From an uncultured Candidatus Nemicrothrix sp. (GTDB taxonomy: Bacteria; Actinomycetota; Acidimicrobiia; Acidimicrobiales; Acidimicrobilacustridaceae), in assembly GCA_903827085.1 (NCBI GenBank), contig CAIKHC010000146.1:1-5395 (forward strand): a DNA stretch of 5,395 nucleotides, read 5' to 3'. Below the pieces are notes generated by a model. That model was not told where the DNA came from. It ran no database searches and was given only the letters and a program-made list of their open reading frames with translations. Each line of letters opens with the position of its first letter. The first letter of the stretch is position 1. Shown here piece by piece: positions 1-5,395 of this stretch. Made by a program: the position numbers and the translations under genes.

Positions 1-456
1 ATGGCAACGCTGATCGTTCTCGCTCGTCGAGCCACCGCCCCCAATGTGCGTGCTGCACTTTTTGGTTCCTCCGCAGCGGTAGCGCTGGGTTCAGCCGCAG
101 TGATGCTCAAAGTCATCGACACCAACCTGGCCAACCACAACCGATTGCTTTCGCTGCTCCCTGTCCTTGCGTTCCTTGGACTTTGCGAACTCAGTGCACT
201 CGCGTTGCAGCAGGTGGCCTTCCGTCAGGGAAGCCTCGCCGCCGCCCTCGCCCCATTCGTCGGCGGCAATCCCCTCGTCGCCGGTGCTGTCGGCATCGTT
301 ATCTTCGACGAACGGTTCCACCACAGTCTCGGCGATCTCCTCGGCGCCCTTGCCGGCATCGGTCTTGTCGTCGCCGGAATCGTGGTGTTGGCCGCCTCTC
401 CCCTCGTGGCTGCCGGATCAGGGGAGACCGCCGACCCCAAAATTCAGGCCAATTAG
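1..456 (+). CDS. DMT/EamA-like transporter, C-terminal part (5' end outside window)
   Basis: This is an inner-membrane protein with at least four hydrophobic helices, at roughly residues 17-40, 48-70, 78-101 and 109-132 of the visible part. A charged, hydrophilic tail follows and ends at a TAG stop (454-456). The pattern of helix, short loop, a DER-type acidic turn (IVIFDERFH, about residues 99-107) and a last Gly/Ala/Val-rich helix is typical of the second half of drug/metabolite transporter (EamA) proteins. Those normally have about 280-300 residues and ten helices, and only 151 residues are seen here. The frame is open to base 1, so the ATG at base 1 is probably an internal methionine and the gene begins upstream. 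The substrate cannot be predicted. The gene lies 53 bp upstream of the P450 on the same strand, so co-transcription is possible, although a weak promoter may lie in the gap. Membrane protein is certain; the family assignment is likely. Confidence 0.75.
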   Translation: MATLIVLARRATAPNVRAALFGSSAAVALGSAAVMLKVIDTNLANHNRLLSLLPVLAFLGLCELSALALQQVAFRQGSLAAALAPFVGGNPLVAGAVGIVIFDERFHHSLGDLLGALAGIGLVVAGIVVLAASPLVAAGSGETADPKIQAN

Positions 457-497
457 GGCGGTTCTCCCGACCCGAAGGTGGACCCACTCCCCGTCTC

Positions 498-503
498 TAT
501 TAG
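498..503 (+). promoter_or_regulatory. Weak candidate -10 element upstream of P450
   Basis: TATTAG lies 7 bp before the GTG at 510 and matches the -10 consensus at four of six positions. The overlapping TAGTGT (501-506) is an alternative, with TGGACC (479-484) as a poor -35 sixteen bases upstream. If it is real, transcription would begin at or near the GTG and the message would be leaderless. The evidence is weak and rests on position as much as on sequence. Confidence 0.25.
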
Positions 504-509
504 TGTTCC

Positions 510-1814
510 GTGACCACTGACACGTCTTCCGCTGTCTCAGCACCGATCAAGGGGATCCGCATGACACTCGAGGGAATCGACCTCCTCGACCTCGACCGCT
601 TCCAGCGACTCGAGCACTACGAAATGTTCGACCGACTTCGCGCCGAAGATCCGGTGAGCTGGCACGAGTATCCGGGCGCTAACGGCTTCTGGAACGTTGT
701 GAAGCACAAGGATCTCGTCACGGTAAACCGCGACACCGGACTGTTCTCATCAGAAGCTGGTGGCATCTCGATTCTCACCCCCGAGGAATTCCCGGGCGAG
801 GCTCAGGGCATGGACCCTCGCGGCCTCATGATGCTCTACACCGATCCGCCCAAGCACACGCGCTATCGCCTTCTTGTGAACAAGGGCTTCACGCCACGCA
901 TGATCGGCCTGCTCGAGAAGTACCTCCAGCACCGCGCGATTCTCATCGTTGACAACATCATCGAGCGTGGTTCGTGCGACTTCGTTGTCGACCTCGCATC
1001 GGAACTTCCGCTTCAGGCAATCGCCGAAATCATGGGCGTTCCCCAGGAAGACCGCATGATGCTGTTCGACTGGTCGAACCGCATGATCGGCCTCGATGAT
1101 CCTGAATACGCCAATGAAGATGGCGCTAACGCTTCTGGCGAGTTGTTCATGTACGTGAACGAGCTTGGCAAGCAGCGAGCAAACGATCCTCGCGACGACA
1201 TCGTCACAAAGTTGATCAACTCCGAGATCGAGGGCGATCGCCTTTCCGAACTCGAGTTCGACATGTTCATGATGCTGCTGACCGTCGCCGGCAACGAGAC
1301 CACCCGCAACACCACCTCGTGGGGCATGTGGGCACTTATGCAGAACCCTGATCAGTACGCCGCCCTTGCTGGCGACATGGACGGAAAGATCGACAACGCC
1401 ATCGAAGAAATCCTTCGTTGGGCGACGCCGGTGTACCACTTCCGTCGCACCGCAATGGATGACACGGTCATCGGTGACAAGGAAATCAAGAAGGGCGACA
1501 AGGTCGTCATGTGGCACATTTCTGCCGACCGTGACGAAGAAGTCTTCGACGATCCCTATCAGTTCAACATCGACCGCTTCCCCAACGAGCACATCGCGTT
1601 CGGCGGCGGCGGCCAGCACTTCTGCTTGGGCGCAAACCTTGCCCGCATGGAACTGAAGTTGATCTTCAAAGAGATCCTTGAACGGATTCCCGATATGTCC
1701 CTTGCGGGCAACGTCGACATCCTTCGTTCAAACTTCATTGGTGGCATCAAGCACATGCCGGTGAACTTCACCGCAGGCGCACGCCGTAACCCGGCACCGC
1801 TCGCCACCGCGTAA
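510..1814 (+). CDS. Cytochrome P450, CYP125/CYP124/CYP142-like
   Basis: This is a soluble haem-thiolate monooxygenase of 434 residues, full length for a bacterial P450. The C-helix H116xxxR120 contacts the haem propionates. The I-helix has the oxygen-activating AGNETT (260-265). The K-helix ExxR is E300/R303, and the haem loop FGGGGQHFCLG (364-374) carries the thiolate ligand Cys372. The stretches ELPLQAIA, GVPQEDR, AGNETTRN and the C-terminal GIKH resemble, from memory, the actinobacterial steroid C26/27-hydroxylase CYP125 and its relatives. A sterol or branched-lipid terminal hydroxylase is therefore a fair guess; the substrate is not proven. It needs ferredoxin and reductase partners, and none are in the window. 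The GTG start at 510 has no Shine-Dalgarno sequence. An in-frame ATG at 561 has AAGGGG (549-554) six bases upstream and would give 417 residues. All motifs survive either choice. A terminator follows at 1842-1873. Confidence 0.95.
   Translation: MTTDTSSAVSAPIKGIRMTLEGIDLLDLDRFQRLEHYEMFDRLRAEDPVSWHEYPGANGFWNVVKHKDLVTVNRDTGLFSSEAGGISILTPEEFPGEAQGMDPRGLMMLYTDPPKHTRYRLLVNKGFTPRMIGLLEKYLQHRAILIVDNIIERGSCDFVVDLASELPLQAIAEIMGVPQEDRMMLFDWSNRMIGLDDPEYANEDGANASGELFMYVNELGKQRANDPRDDIVTKLINSEIEGDRLSELEFDMFMMLLTVAGNETTRNTTSWGMWALMQNPDQYAALAGDMDGKIDNAIEEILRWATPVYHFRRTAMDDTVIGDKEIKKGDKVVMWHISADRDEEVFDDPYQFNIDRFPNEHIAFGGGGQHFCLGANLARMELKLIFKEILERIPDMSLAGNVDILRSNFIGGIKHMPVNFTAGARRNPAPLATA
549..554 (+). promoter_or_regulatory. 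Possible ribosome binding site for an alternative P450 start at 561
   Basis: AAGGGG sits six bases before the in-frame ATG at 561 (MTLEGIDLL). This is the only Shine-Dalgarno-like element near the P450 N-terminus, so 561 may be the true or a second start. Codon third positions between 510 and 560 are also G/C-rich, as expected for coding sequence, so the question stays open. Confidence 0.4.
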
Positions 1815-1841
1815 GTACTGTCACTTCGAGAGTTACGAACT

Positions 1842-1873
1842 GGAGCCGTCGACCTGAATTGGTCGGCGGCTTC
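1842..1873 (+). terminator. Hairpin terminator after the P450 gene
   Basis: A 10-bp stem, GCCGTCGACC (1845-1854) against GGTCGGCGGC (1861-1870), has one G-U wobble and a six-base loop, TGAATT. The stem can extend outward by three more pairs (A-T, G-U, G-C) to 1842 and 1873. The flank after it is only modestly T-rich (the TTC at 1871-1873 that pairs in the extended stem, then TTCGCGT), so it is intrinsic-like with a weak U-tract. It lies 27 bases past the P450 stop. On the minus strand there is no T-run after the hairpin, so it is better suited to stopping P450 transcription than that of the convergent exporter gene. Confidence 0.7.
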
Positions 1874-1922
1874 TTCGCGTCAGGGCAACCTCATCATTGA
1901 TGATCAGAGATCGCGAACAGAT

Positions 1923-3485
1923 TCAGTCTGTGGATTGATACTCCGCAAACAAGGAAACTTCCTGGTCTTTTTTGGGGTAGGCGAACCAGACCAATGCCAT
2001 TCCGAGCGCCATGGCGAACGCCCCAGATGCAAACGCCCAGTGTTGGCCATCAAGGAATGATTCTCGGGCTGCGTTCGTTATCTGCGATGCATATTGCGGA
2101 TACGTCGATGCCACGTTTTCTGCACTGGAAAATGACCGAGTCAACTGCCCCACAACTTGGTCAGAGACGGTCGCCGTCTGAGGCGTGGATTCAATCTGCG
2201 AATCGAAAGACTTCACATAACCGGCTGTCAAGAGTGCGCCGAAAATCGATTGCATGATCGCTCCACCGAGATCACGCTGTAGATCCGCCGTTGCTGAAGC
2301 CATACCGGCTTTTCGCACTGGCACCGCGCTGGTAAGCGCACGCGAAGCAGGGGTTCCGGCTAATGCAACGCCCGCTCCCAGGAACATGTAGCCCAAGCTG
2401 ACCATGGCAAACGATGAACGTTCGTTCCAAAGAAACAGCATGACGCCGAATCCCAACATGCAACAGACGTAACCAAGCATCAGCGTTACGCGTGAACCAT
2501 ATTTTTCGATGAGCCTTGCTGAATGCGGTGCCAACAGCACCATCACAAAAGCTGCGGGCAACGCGCTTAGTCCCGCGGTCCATGTCGAATACCCAAGGAC
2601 ATTCTGCAGATACTGCTGCCCAACGAACATGGCCCCCATGAGAGAGCCAAAGACCAAAATTCCCGCAATTGCTGCGACCCAAAATGGTCTACGACTCGCA
2701 TAGTGCAAGTCGTAAAGGGGAACTTGCACCCGTCGCTGACGAAGAACGAAAGCGCCGATCGCCGCTACGCCGACGATGGCGAAGATCAATGCCTGCGTCA
2801 TCATCCCTGGTTCCGGAGCAAAGCTTATTGCCAGCACCACAGCACCCACCATGACAACGGAAAGAATGCCGCCGAGGTTGTCTACGGGTTCGGTCGACTC
2901 ATGCACATGTGATGGAACAAATTTCCAGGCACCGAAAAAGGCAACTGCAGCAAGAGGAAGCGTGATGAGAAAGACCGAGCCCCACCAAAAATACATAAGC
3001 ACCGCACCTGCAGCCAGCGGACCAAGCGCGGCCATCGCACCGCCCAGCGCCGACCAGAGTGCAATCGATTTCGTTCGAGCCGGACCACTCCACAATGCCG
3101 CAATCATTGACAACGTCGTGGGGAATGCCATGCCCGCGGCGAGACCGCCCAAGATTCGGGCACAAATCAGAACCTCGAGACTTGGTGCCCACGCGGCCAA
3201 GATCGATGCGGGAACGGCGAGCCCGGTGCCCACAAGCAGCATCATCTTGCGACCATGACGATCACCCACGGCTCCGAGCCAGAGAACTGAGGCCGCAAGC
3301 CCGAGTGAGTAGGCAACCGCCACCAGATTGAGGCCGGTTTGCGAGGCATCGAAGTGGCGTCCGATATCTGGCAGGGCAACATTTGCCACAGAAAGGTTCA
3401 GGTTCGCAACGGTCGCTACCAAAATCAGCGAGCCAAGTACGAGCCCTGCACGCGCAGGTTGATTCGTGGGGGTTACGTCGGTCAT
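1923..3485 (-). CDS. MFS drug exporter, DHA2 (14-helix, EmrB/QacA-type) family
   Basis: This is an integral membrane protein of 520 residues, the usual length for 14-helix proton-driven exporters. TM1 carries a motif-D1-like LNLSVANVALP (29-39). Motif A, GAVGDRHGRK (71-80), lies in the loop between TM2 and TM3. A motif-B arginine (R110) sits in TM4, and the antiporter motif C appears as GGAMAALGPLAAG (148-160) in TM5. A long polar loop (about 422-482) separates TM13 and TM14, as in QacA/EmrB proteins. The D1 aspartate is replaced by Asn30. The start is the ATG at 3485. A GTG at 3503, with GAGGA nine bases upstream, would add six residues (VDQTAL). The frame stays open to 3665, but that part overlaps marR and does not look coding. 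The gene is transcribed away from marR and is probably under its control. It likely exports a small hydrophobic compound; the substrate is unknown. Confidence 0.92.
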   Translation of the reverse strand: MTDVTPTNQPARAGLVLGSLILVATVANLNLSVANVALPDIGRHFDASQTGLNLVAVAYSLGLAASVLWLGAVGDRHGRKMMLLVGTGLAVPASILAAWAPSLEVLICARILGGLAAGMAFPTTLSMIAALWSGPARTKSIALWSALGGAMAALGPLAAGAVLMYFWWGSVFLITLPLAAVAFFGAWKFVPSHVHESTEPVDNLGGILSVVMVGAVVLAISFAPEPGMMTQALIFAIVGVAAIGAFVLRQRRVQVPLYDLHYASRRPFWVAAIAGILVFGSLMGAMFVGQQYLQNVLGYSTWTAGLSALPAAFVMVLLAPHSARLIEKYGSRVTLMLGYVCCMLGFGVMLFLWNERSSFAMVSLGYMFLGAGVALAGTPASRALTSAVPVRKAGMASATADLQRDLGGAIMQSIFGALLTAGYVKSFDSQIESTPQTATVSDQVVGQLTRSFSSAENVASTYPQYASQITNAARESFLDGQHWAFASGAFAMALGMALVWFAYPKKDQEVSLFAEYQSTD

Positions 3486-3513
3486 GAGCGCAGTTTGGTC
3501 CACAATCACCGAT

Positions 3514-3527
3514 CCTCGGCGCCAAGG
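3514..3527. promoter_or_regulatory. Imperfect palindrome near exporter start (candidate operator)
   Basis: CCTCGGC/GCCAAGG is a 14-bp inverted repeat with six of seven pairs matched and no spacer. It lies just upstream of the exporter coding region and overlaps the GAGGA (minus-strand reading of 3513-3517) that could be the ribosome binding site for the GTG at 3503. Its placement suits a repressor site acting on the exporter, but a short GC-rich palindrome can arise by chance. Confidence 0.3.
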
Positions 3528-3544
3528 TCGCGATGTGCAGAAAC

Positions 3545-3559
3545 ATTGACATAGTCCAT
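3545..3559. promoter_or_regulatory. Imperfect palindrome over the marR -35 box (candidate MarR operator)
   Basis: ATTGAC-ATA-GTCCAT is a 15-bp inverted repeat with five of six arm positions matched. The length and symmetry suit a MarR-family dimer site. It covers the TTGACA box of the marR promoter, so binding would block RNA polymerase and give autoregulation. It lies in the only gap between marR and the divergent exporter. The operator role is inferred from position and symmetry. Confidence 0.4.
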
Positions 3560-3574
3560 TACCTGCCATACGGT
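3546..3574 (+). promoter_or_regulatory. Sigma70-type promoter of marR-degT-SDR operon
   Basis: A perfect -35 box TTGACA (3546-3551) is followed, after a 17-base spacer, by the -10 box TACGGT (3569-3574), which keeps the conserved TA....T. The expected transcription start, about seven bases downstream, falls at 3581-3582, exactly on the GTG start codon of marR. The mRNA is thus likely leaderless, which fits the absence of any Shine-Dalgarno sequence before that GTG. Confidence 0.6.
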
Positions 3575-3581
3575 CGCACTC

Positions 3582-4067
3582 GTGCCCACCCCGCCATCTG
3601 TCGCTGATGCTGAACGATCGCTGGAACGACTCTTTCGACTCACGGTGAACCGGGCAGTCCACCACCGTCAGACAGCCACCATCGGTGTCGAGGTGACTCG
3701 CGCCGGGTACGCAATCCTGCGCTCTCTTGCCGATTCAGGTGAGATGCCGATGGGACAACTCGCACGTCGTTGCTCGATGGACCCCGCCGCTGCGAACCGA
3801 CAGGTTCGCGTTCTTGAAGACGCCGAACTTGTTGAGCGCGTTACCGACCCAGATGATGCTCGTCTCGCTGTTGCCCGGCTGACCGTCAAAGGACGCCGCG
3901 CGCATGACCGCATCGTTGGCCTGCGTGTCGAACAGATGACTGACGTACTCGGCGATTGGTCTCAGCAGGACTGCACCGAACTTGTGCGCCTCGTTGACCA
4001 ACTGGTCGCCGATCTTCGATCAACACCAATACGAACCGACACTCTCACCACCAAGGAGCAACCATGA
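3582..4067 (+). CDS. MarR-family winged-helix transcriptional regulator
   Basis: This is a cytoplasmic DNA-binding protein of 161 residues, a normal MarR length. An N-terminal dimerisation helix (about 7-30) precedes a winged helix-turn-helix. Helix AGYAILRSLADSG (41-53) is followed by MPMGQLARRC (55-64), then a recognition helix starting near MDPAAANRQVRVLED (66-80). The wing ERVTDPDDARLAVARLT (85-101) has the conserved Asp-x-Arg (D92, R94). C-terminal helices (about 105-146) complete the dimer interface, and the last 15 residues are polar. The GTG start fits a leaderless transcript from the promoter at 3546-3574, and no better start lies downstream. The gene diverges from the MFS exporter and overlaps the DegT-fold gene by four bases (ATGA). 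It probably represses its own operon, the exporter or both, and is released by a small ligand. The ligand is unknown. Confidence 0.93.
   Translation: MPTPPSVADAERSLERLFRLTVNRAVHHRQTATIGVEVTRAGYAILRSLADSGEMPMGQLARRCSMDPAAANRQVRVLEDAELVERVTDPDDARLAVARLTVKGRRAHDRIVGLRVEQMTDVLGDWSQQDCTELVRLVDQLVADLRSTPIRTDTLTTKEQP
4053..4058 (+). promoter_or_regulatory. Strong ribosome binding site for the DegT-fold gene
   Basis: AAGGAG lies five bases before the ATG at 4064, inside the last codons of marR. Together with the ATGA overlap it fixes the start and indicates translational coupling to marR. Confidence 0.85.
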
Positions 4068-5296
4068 GCCGTATCAACAGCGAACGCCGCATCGATTACG
4101 CCGGATCAGTACACGACGAACGAGAGATCGAAGCGGTCGTCGAAGTTCTACGCGGTGGCCCGACGTCGATGCGTATCGGAAAGAATGTCAAAGCCATGGA
4201 ACGTCGTATTGCCGACCTCTTCGAAAAGAAGCGCGGCGTCATGTGCAACTCCGGAAGTTCTGCGTTGTACCTCGCTTACGAAGCCATTGACCTTCAACCT
4301 GGAGATGAAATCGTCACGAGTGCGGTGACCTTCTCCACCGACGTGGCGCCAGTCATCCGCAAGGGCGCAGTACCGGTCTTTGTCGATGTCACTCCTGACA
4401 CGTTTCAGATTGACGTCAATCGCATCGAAGAGATGATTTCAGCGAAGACGCGCGCCATCCTTGCCCCCAACCTCATCGGCAACTGCCCCGACTGGGATGT
4501 CATTCGCGAAATCGCCGACCGACACAACCTTTTAGTGATCGAAGACTCATGTGACGCTCTCGGGCAAACATTGCGCGGAACGGCAACCGGCACTCGCGCC
4601 GATATTTCGCTCACCAGTTTCGCCCTCTCTCACATCATCACCGCCGCGGGAACCGGCGGCATGGTGTGTTTCGACAACGATGAACTCGCTGACCGCGCGT
4701 TGTTATTCCGTCGTTGGGGCCGTCGCTCTGAAATTCAACTATTTGGCTCGCTCAAGGGTAAGGAAAACCGCTTCTTTAGCGCCCTCGATGACGGGCTCGA
4801 ATACGACAACATTTTCATCTTCGATGAAAATGGTTGGAACTTCGAACCTTCAGAACTCTCGGCTGCATTTGGACTTGTTCAGTTGGACAAGCTGGACGAA
4901 AACCTTGCGCGTCGCCAACGCAGTTTTGCGATCACGAGTTCTCATCTTGCCAAGTACCCCCACCTTTTCATCCTTCCTCAACTGACCGACGGGATCGAAA
5001 CGGGATGGCATATGTTCCCGTTCATTATTCATCCCGATTCAGGCATCCGTCGCGCCGATCTTCAGCAGTGGATGGAATCCCACGGGGTCGACACCCGAAT
5101 GGTGTGGACGGGGAACATCACTCGCCAACCAATGCTTCGTGGTCAGGAGTTCCGCGTTCCTTCCGATGGCCTTCCCAATGCCGACCGCGTCATGGAATGG
5201 GGTCTCATCGTTCCCAACAATCATTCACTCTCTGACGACGACTGCAATTACATCGGCGAATGCATCGCCGGATTCGTTGCGGAAAAGGGTTTGTGA
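4064..5296 (+). CDS. DegT/DnrJ/EryC1/StrS-fold PLP enzyme with His in place of the catalytic Lys (putative NDP-sugar 3-dehydratase)
   Basis: This is a cytoplasmic fold-type I PLP protein of 410 residues, near family length. NSGSSAL (62-68) is the phosphate-binding turn. PVFVDVTPDTFQID (104-117) and VIEDSCDALGQ (158-168) match the family, with D161 expected to pair with the pyridine nitrogen. In SFALSHIITAAGTGG (185-199) the residue aligned with the internal-aldimine lysine is His190 (codon 4631-4633). WNFEPSELSAAFGLVQLDKL (258-277) is the usual downstream block. A histidine here, with an EDxCDALG motif, is known from the sugar 3-dehydratases ColD and E1 (RfbH/AscC/SpnQ), which remove the C3 hydroxyl of 4-keto-6-deoxyhexoses. 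The Fe-S cysteines of E1 are absent after WGR (218-220), so a ColD-like, non-iron mechanism is more likely. The gene is coupled to marR upstream and an SDR downstream. The fold is firm; the reaction is inferred and the sugar is unknown. Confidence 0.9.
   Translation: MSRINSERRIDYAGSVHDEREIEAVVEVLRGGPTSMRIGKNVKAMERRIADLFEKKRGVMCNSGSSALYLAYEAIDLQPGDEIVTSAVTFSTDVAPVIRKGAVPVFVDVTPDTFQIDVNRIEEMISAKTRAILAPNLIGNCPDWDVIREIADRHNLLVIEDSCDALGQTLRGTATGTRADISLTSFALSHIITAAGTGGMVCFDNDELADRALLFRRWGRRSEIQLFGSLKGKENRFFSALDDGLEYDNIFIFDENGWNFEPSELSAAFGLVQLDKLDENLARRQRSFAITSSHLAKYPHLFILPQLTDGIETGWHMFPFIIHPDSGIRRADLQQWMESHGVDTRMVWTGNITRQPMLRGQEFRVPSDGLPNADRVMEWGLIVPNNHSLSDDDCNYIGECIAGFVAEKGL
5284..5289 (+). promoter_or_regulatory. 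Ribosome binding site for the SDR gene
   Basis: AAAGGG lies six bases before the ATG at 5296, within the last codons of the DegT-fold gene. It supports that start and coupled translation. Confidence 0.6.
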
Positions 5297-5395
5297 TGGC
5301 CGGTCGCTTCGAAGGCCGCCGTGTCGTGGTCACTGGTTCAAGCAGAGGTATCGGCGCAGCGATTGCTGAACGAATGGCCGCAGAAGGCGCAAACA
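5296..5395 (+). CDS. Short-chain dehydrogenase/reductase, N-terminus only (3' end outside window)
   Basis: The 33 visible residues start MAGRFEGRRVVVTGSSRGIG and continue as one beta-alpha unit of a Rossmann fold. TGSSRGIG (about residues 13-20) is the classical TGxxxGxG dinucleotide-binding motif. The arginine after the two serines is common in NADP(H)-preferring FabG-like enzymes. A full SDR would be about 250 residues. The ATG overlaps the previous stop codon by one base (TGATG), so the two proteins are probably made together. A ketoreductase acting on the DegT-fold enzyme's keto product is an attractive but unproven role. The active-site Ser-Tyr-Lys lies beyond the window. Confidence 0.9.
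   Translation, partial: MAGRFEGRRVVVTGSSRGIGAAIAERMAAEGAN

Noticed and set aside
750..1619. Long minus-strand open frame (289 codons) inside the P450 gene
   Set aside because: It lies entirely antisense to a gene with all P450 motifs, has no recognisable domain, and is typical of shadow frames in GC-rich coding DNA.
1891..1903. Palindrome TCATCATTGATGA between the P450 and exporter stops
   Set aside because: The arms leave a one-base loop, so only about four pairs could form in RNA. There is no T-run on either side, so it was not called a terminator.
1874..1917. Inverted repeat TTCGCG ... CGCGAA as an exporter terminator
   Set aside because: Six-base arms are separated by 32 bases with no T-tract; too weak to support.
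2776..3258. Plus-strand open frame of 160 codons within the exporter gene
   Set aside because: It is antisense to clear membrane-helix coding sequence and has no domain or ribosome binding site.
3486..3665. Open extension of the exporter frame upstream of 3485
   Set aside because: It overlaps the marR start and promoter, has Cys/Trp/Arg-rich content unlike an MFS N-terminus, and the transporter fold is complete from 3485.

Overview
The window looks like part of an actinobacterial chromosome. GC content is fairly high by eye, GTG starts occur, one gene looks leaderless, and the P450 resembles CYP125. An Acidimicrobiia-like lineage is a reasonable guess, but nothing here fixes the taxon. There is no sign of phage, insertion sequence, CRISPR array, tRNA or rRNA.

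Layout, left to right. (1) Bases 1-456 (+) are the C-terminal half of a DMT/EamA-type membrane transporter cut by the left edge. (2) Bases 510-1814 (+) are a complete cytochrome P450 with all family hallmarks, closed by a strong hairpin terminator at 1842-1873. (3) Bases 1923-3485 (-) are a complete 14-helix MFS (DHA2-type) exporter. (4) A short divergent control region (about 3486-3581) carries a near-consensus promoter and two imperfect palindromes. (5) Bases 3582-4067 (+) are a MarR-family regulator. (6) Bases 4064-5296 (+) are a DegT/DnrJ/EryC1/StrS-fold PLP enzyme. (7) From 5296 (+) to the right edge is the start of a short-chain dehydrogenase/reductase.

The right half is a likely regulatory and metabolic unit. 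marR, the DegT-fold gene and the SDR are translationally coupled (4-bp ATGA overlap, then 1-bp TGATG overlap), and the MFS exporter is transcribed away from them. MarR proteins often repress a divergent exporter, so the exporter and the marR-degT-SDR operon may respond to the same ligand.

The most interesting point is the DegT-fold protein. The residue that should be the PLP-binding lysine is histidine (His190), and it carries an EDSCDALG motif like that of sugar 3-dehydratases. It lacks the cysteine cluster of the iron-sulfur E1 enzymes. This points to a deoxygenating dehydratase (ColD-like) or a new variant rather than an aminotransferase. The P450 and DMT genes form a separate, unrelated-looking block.
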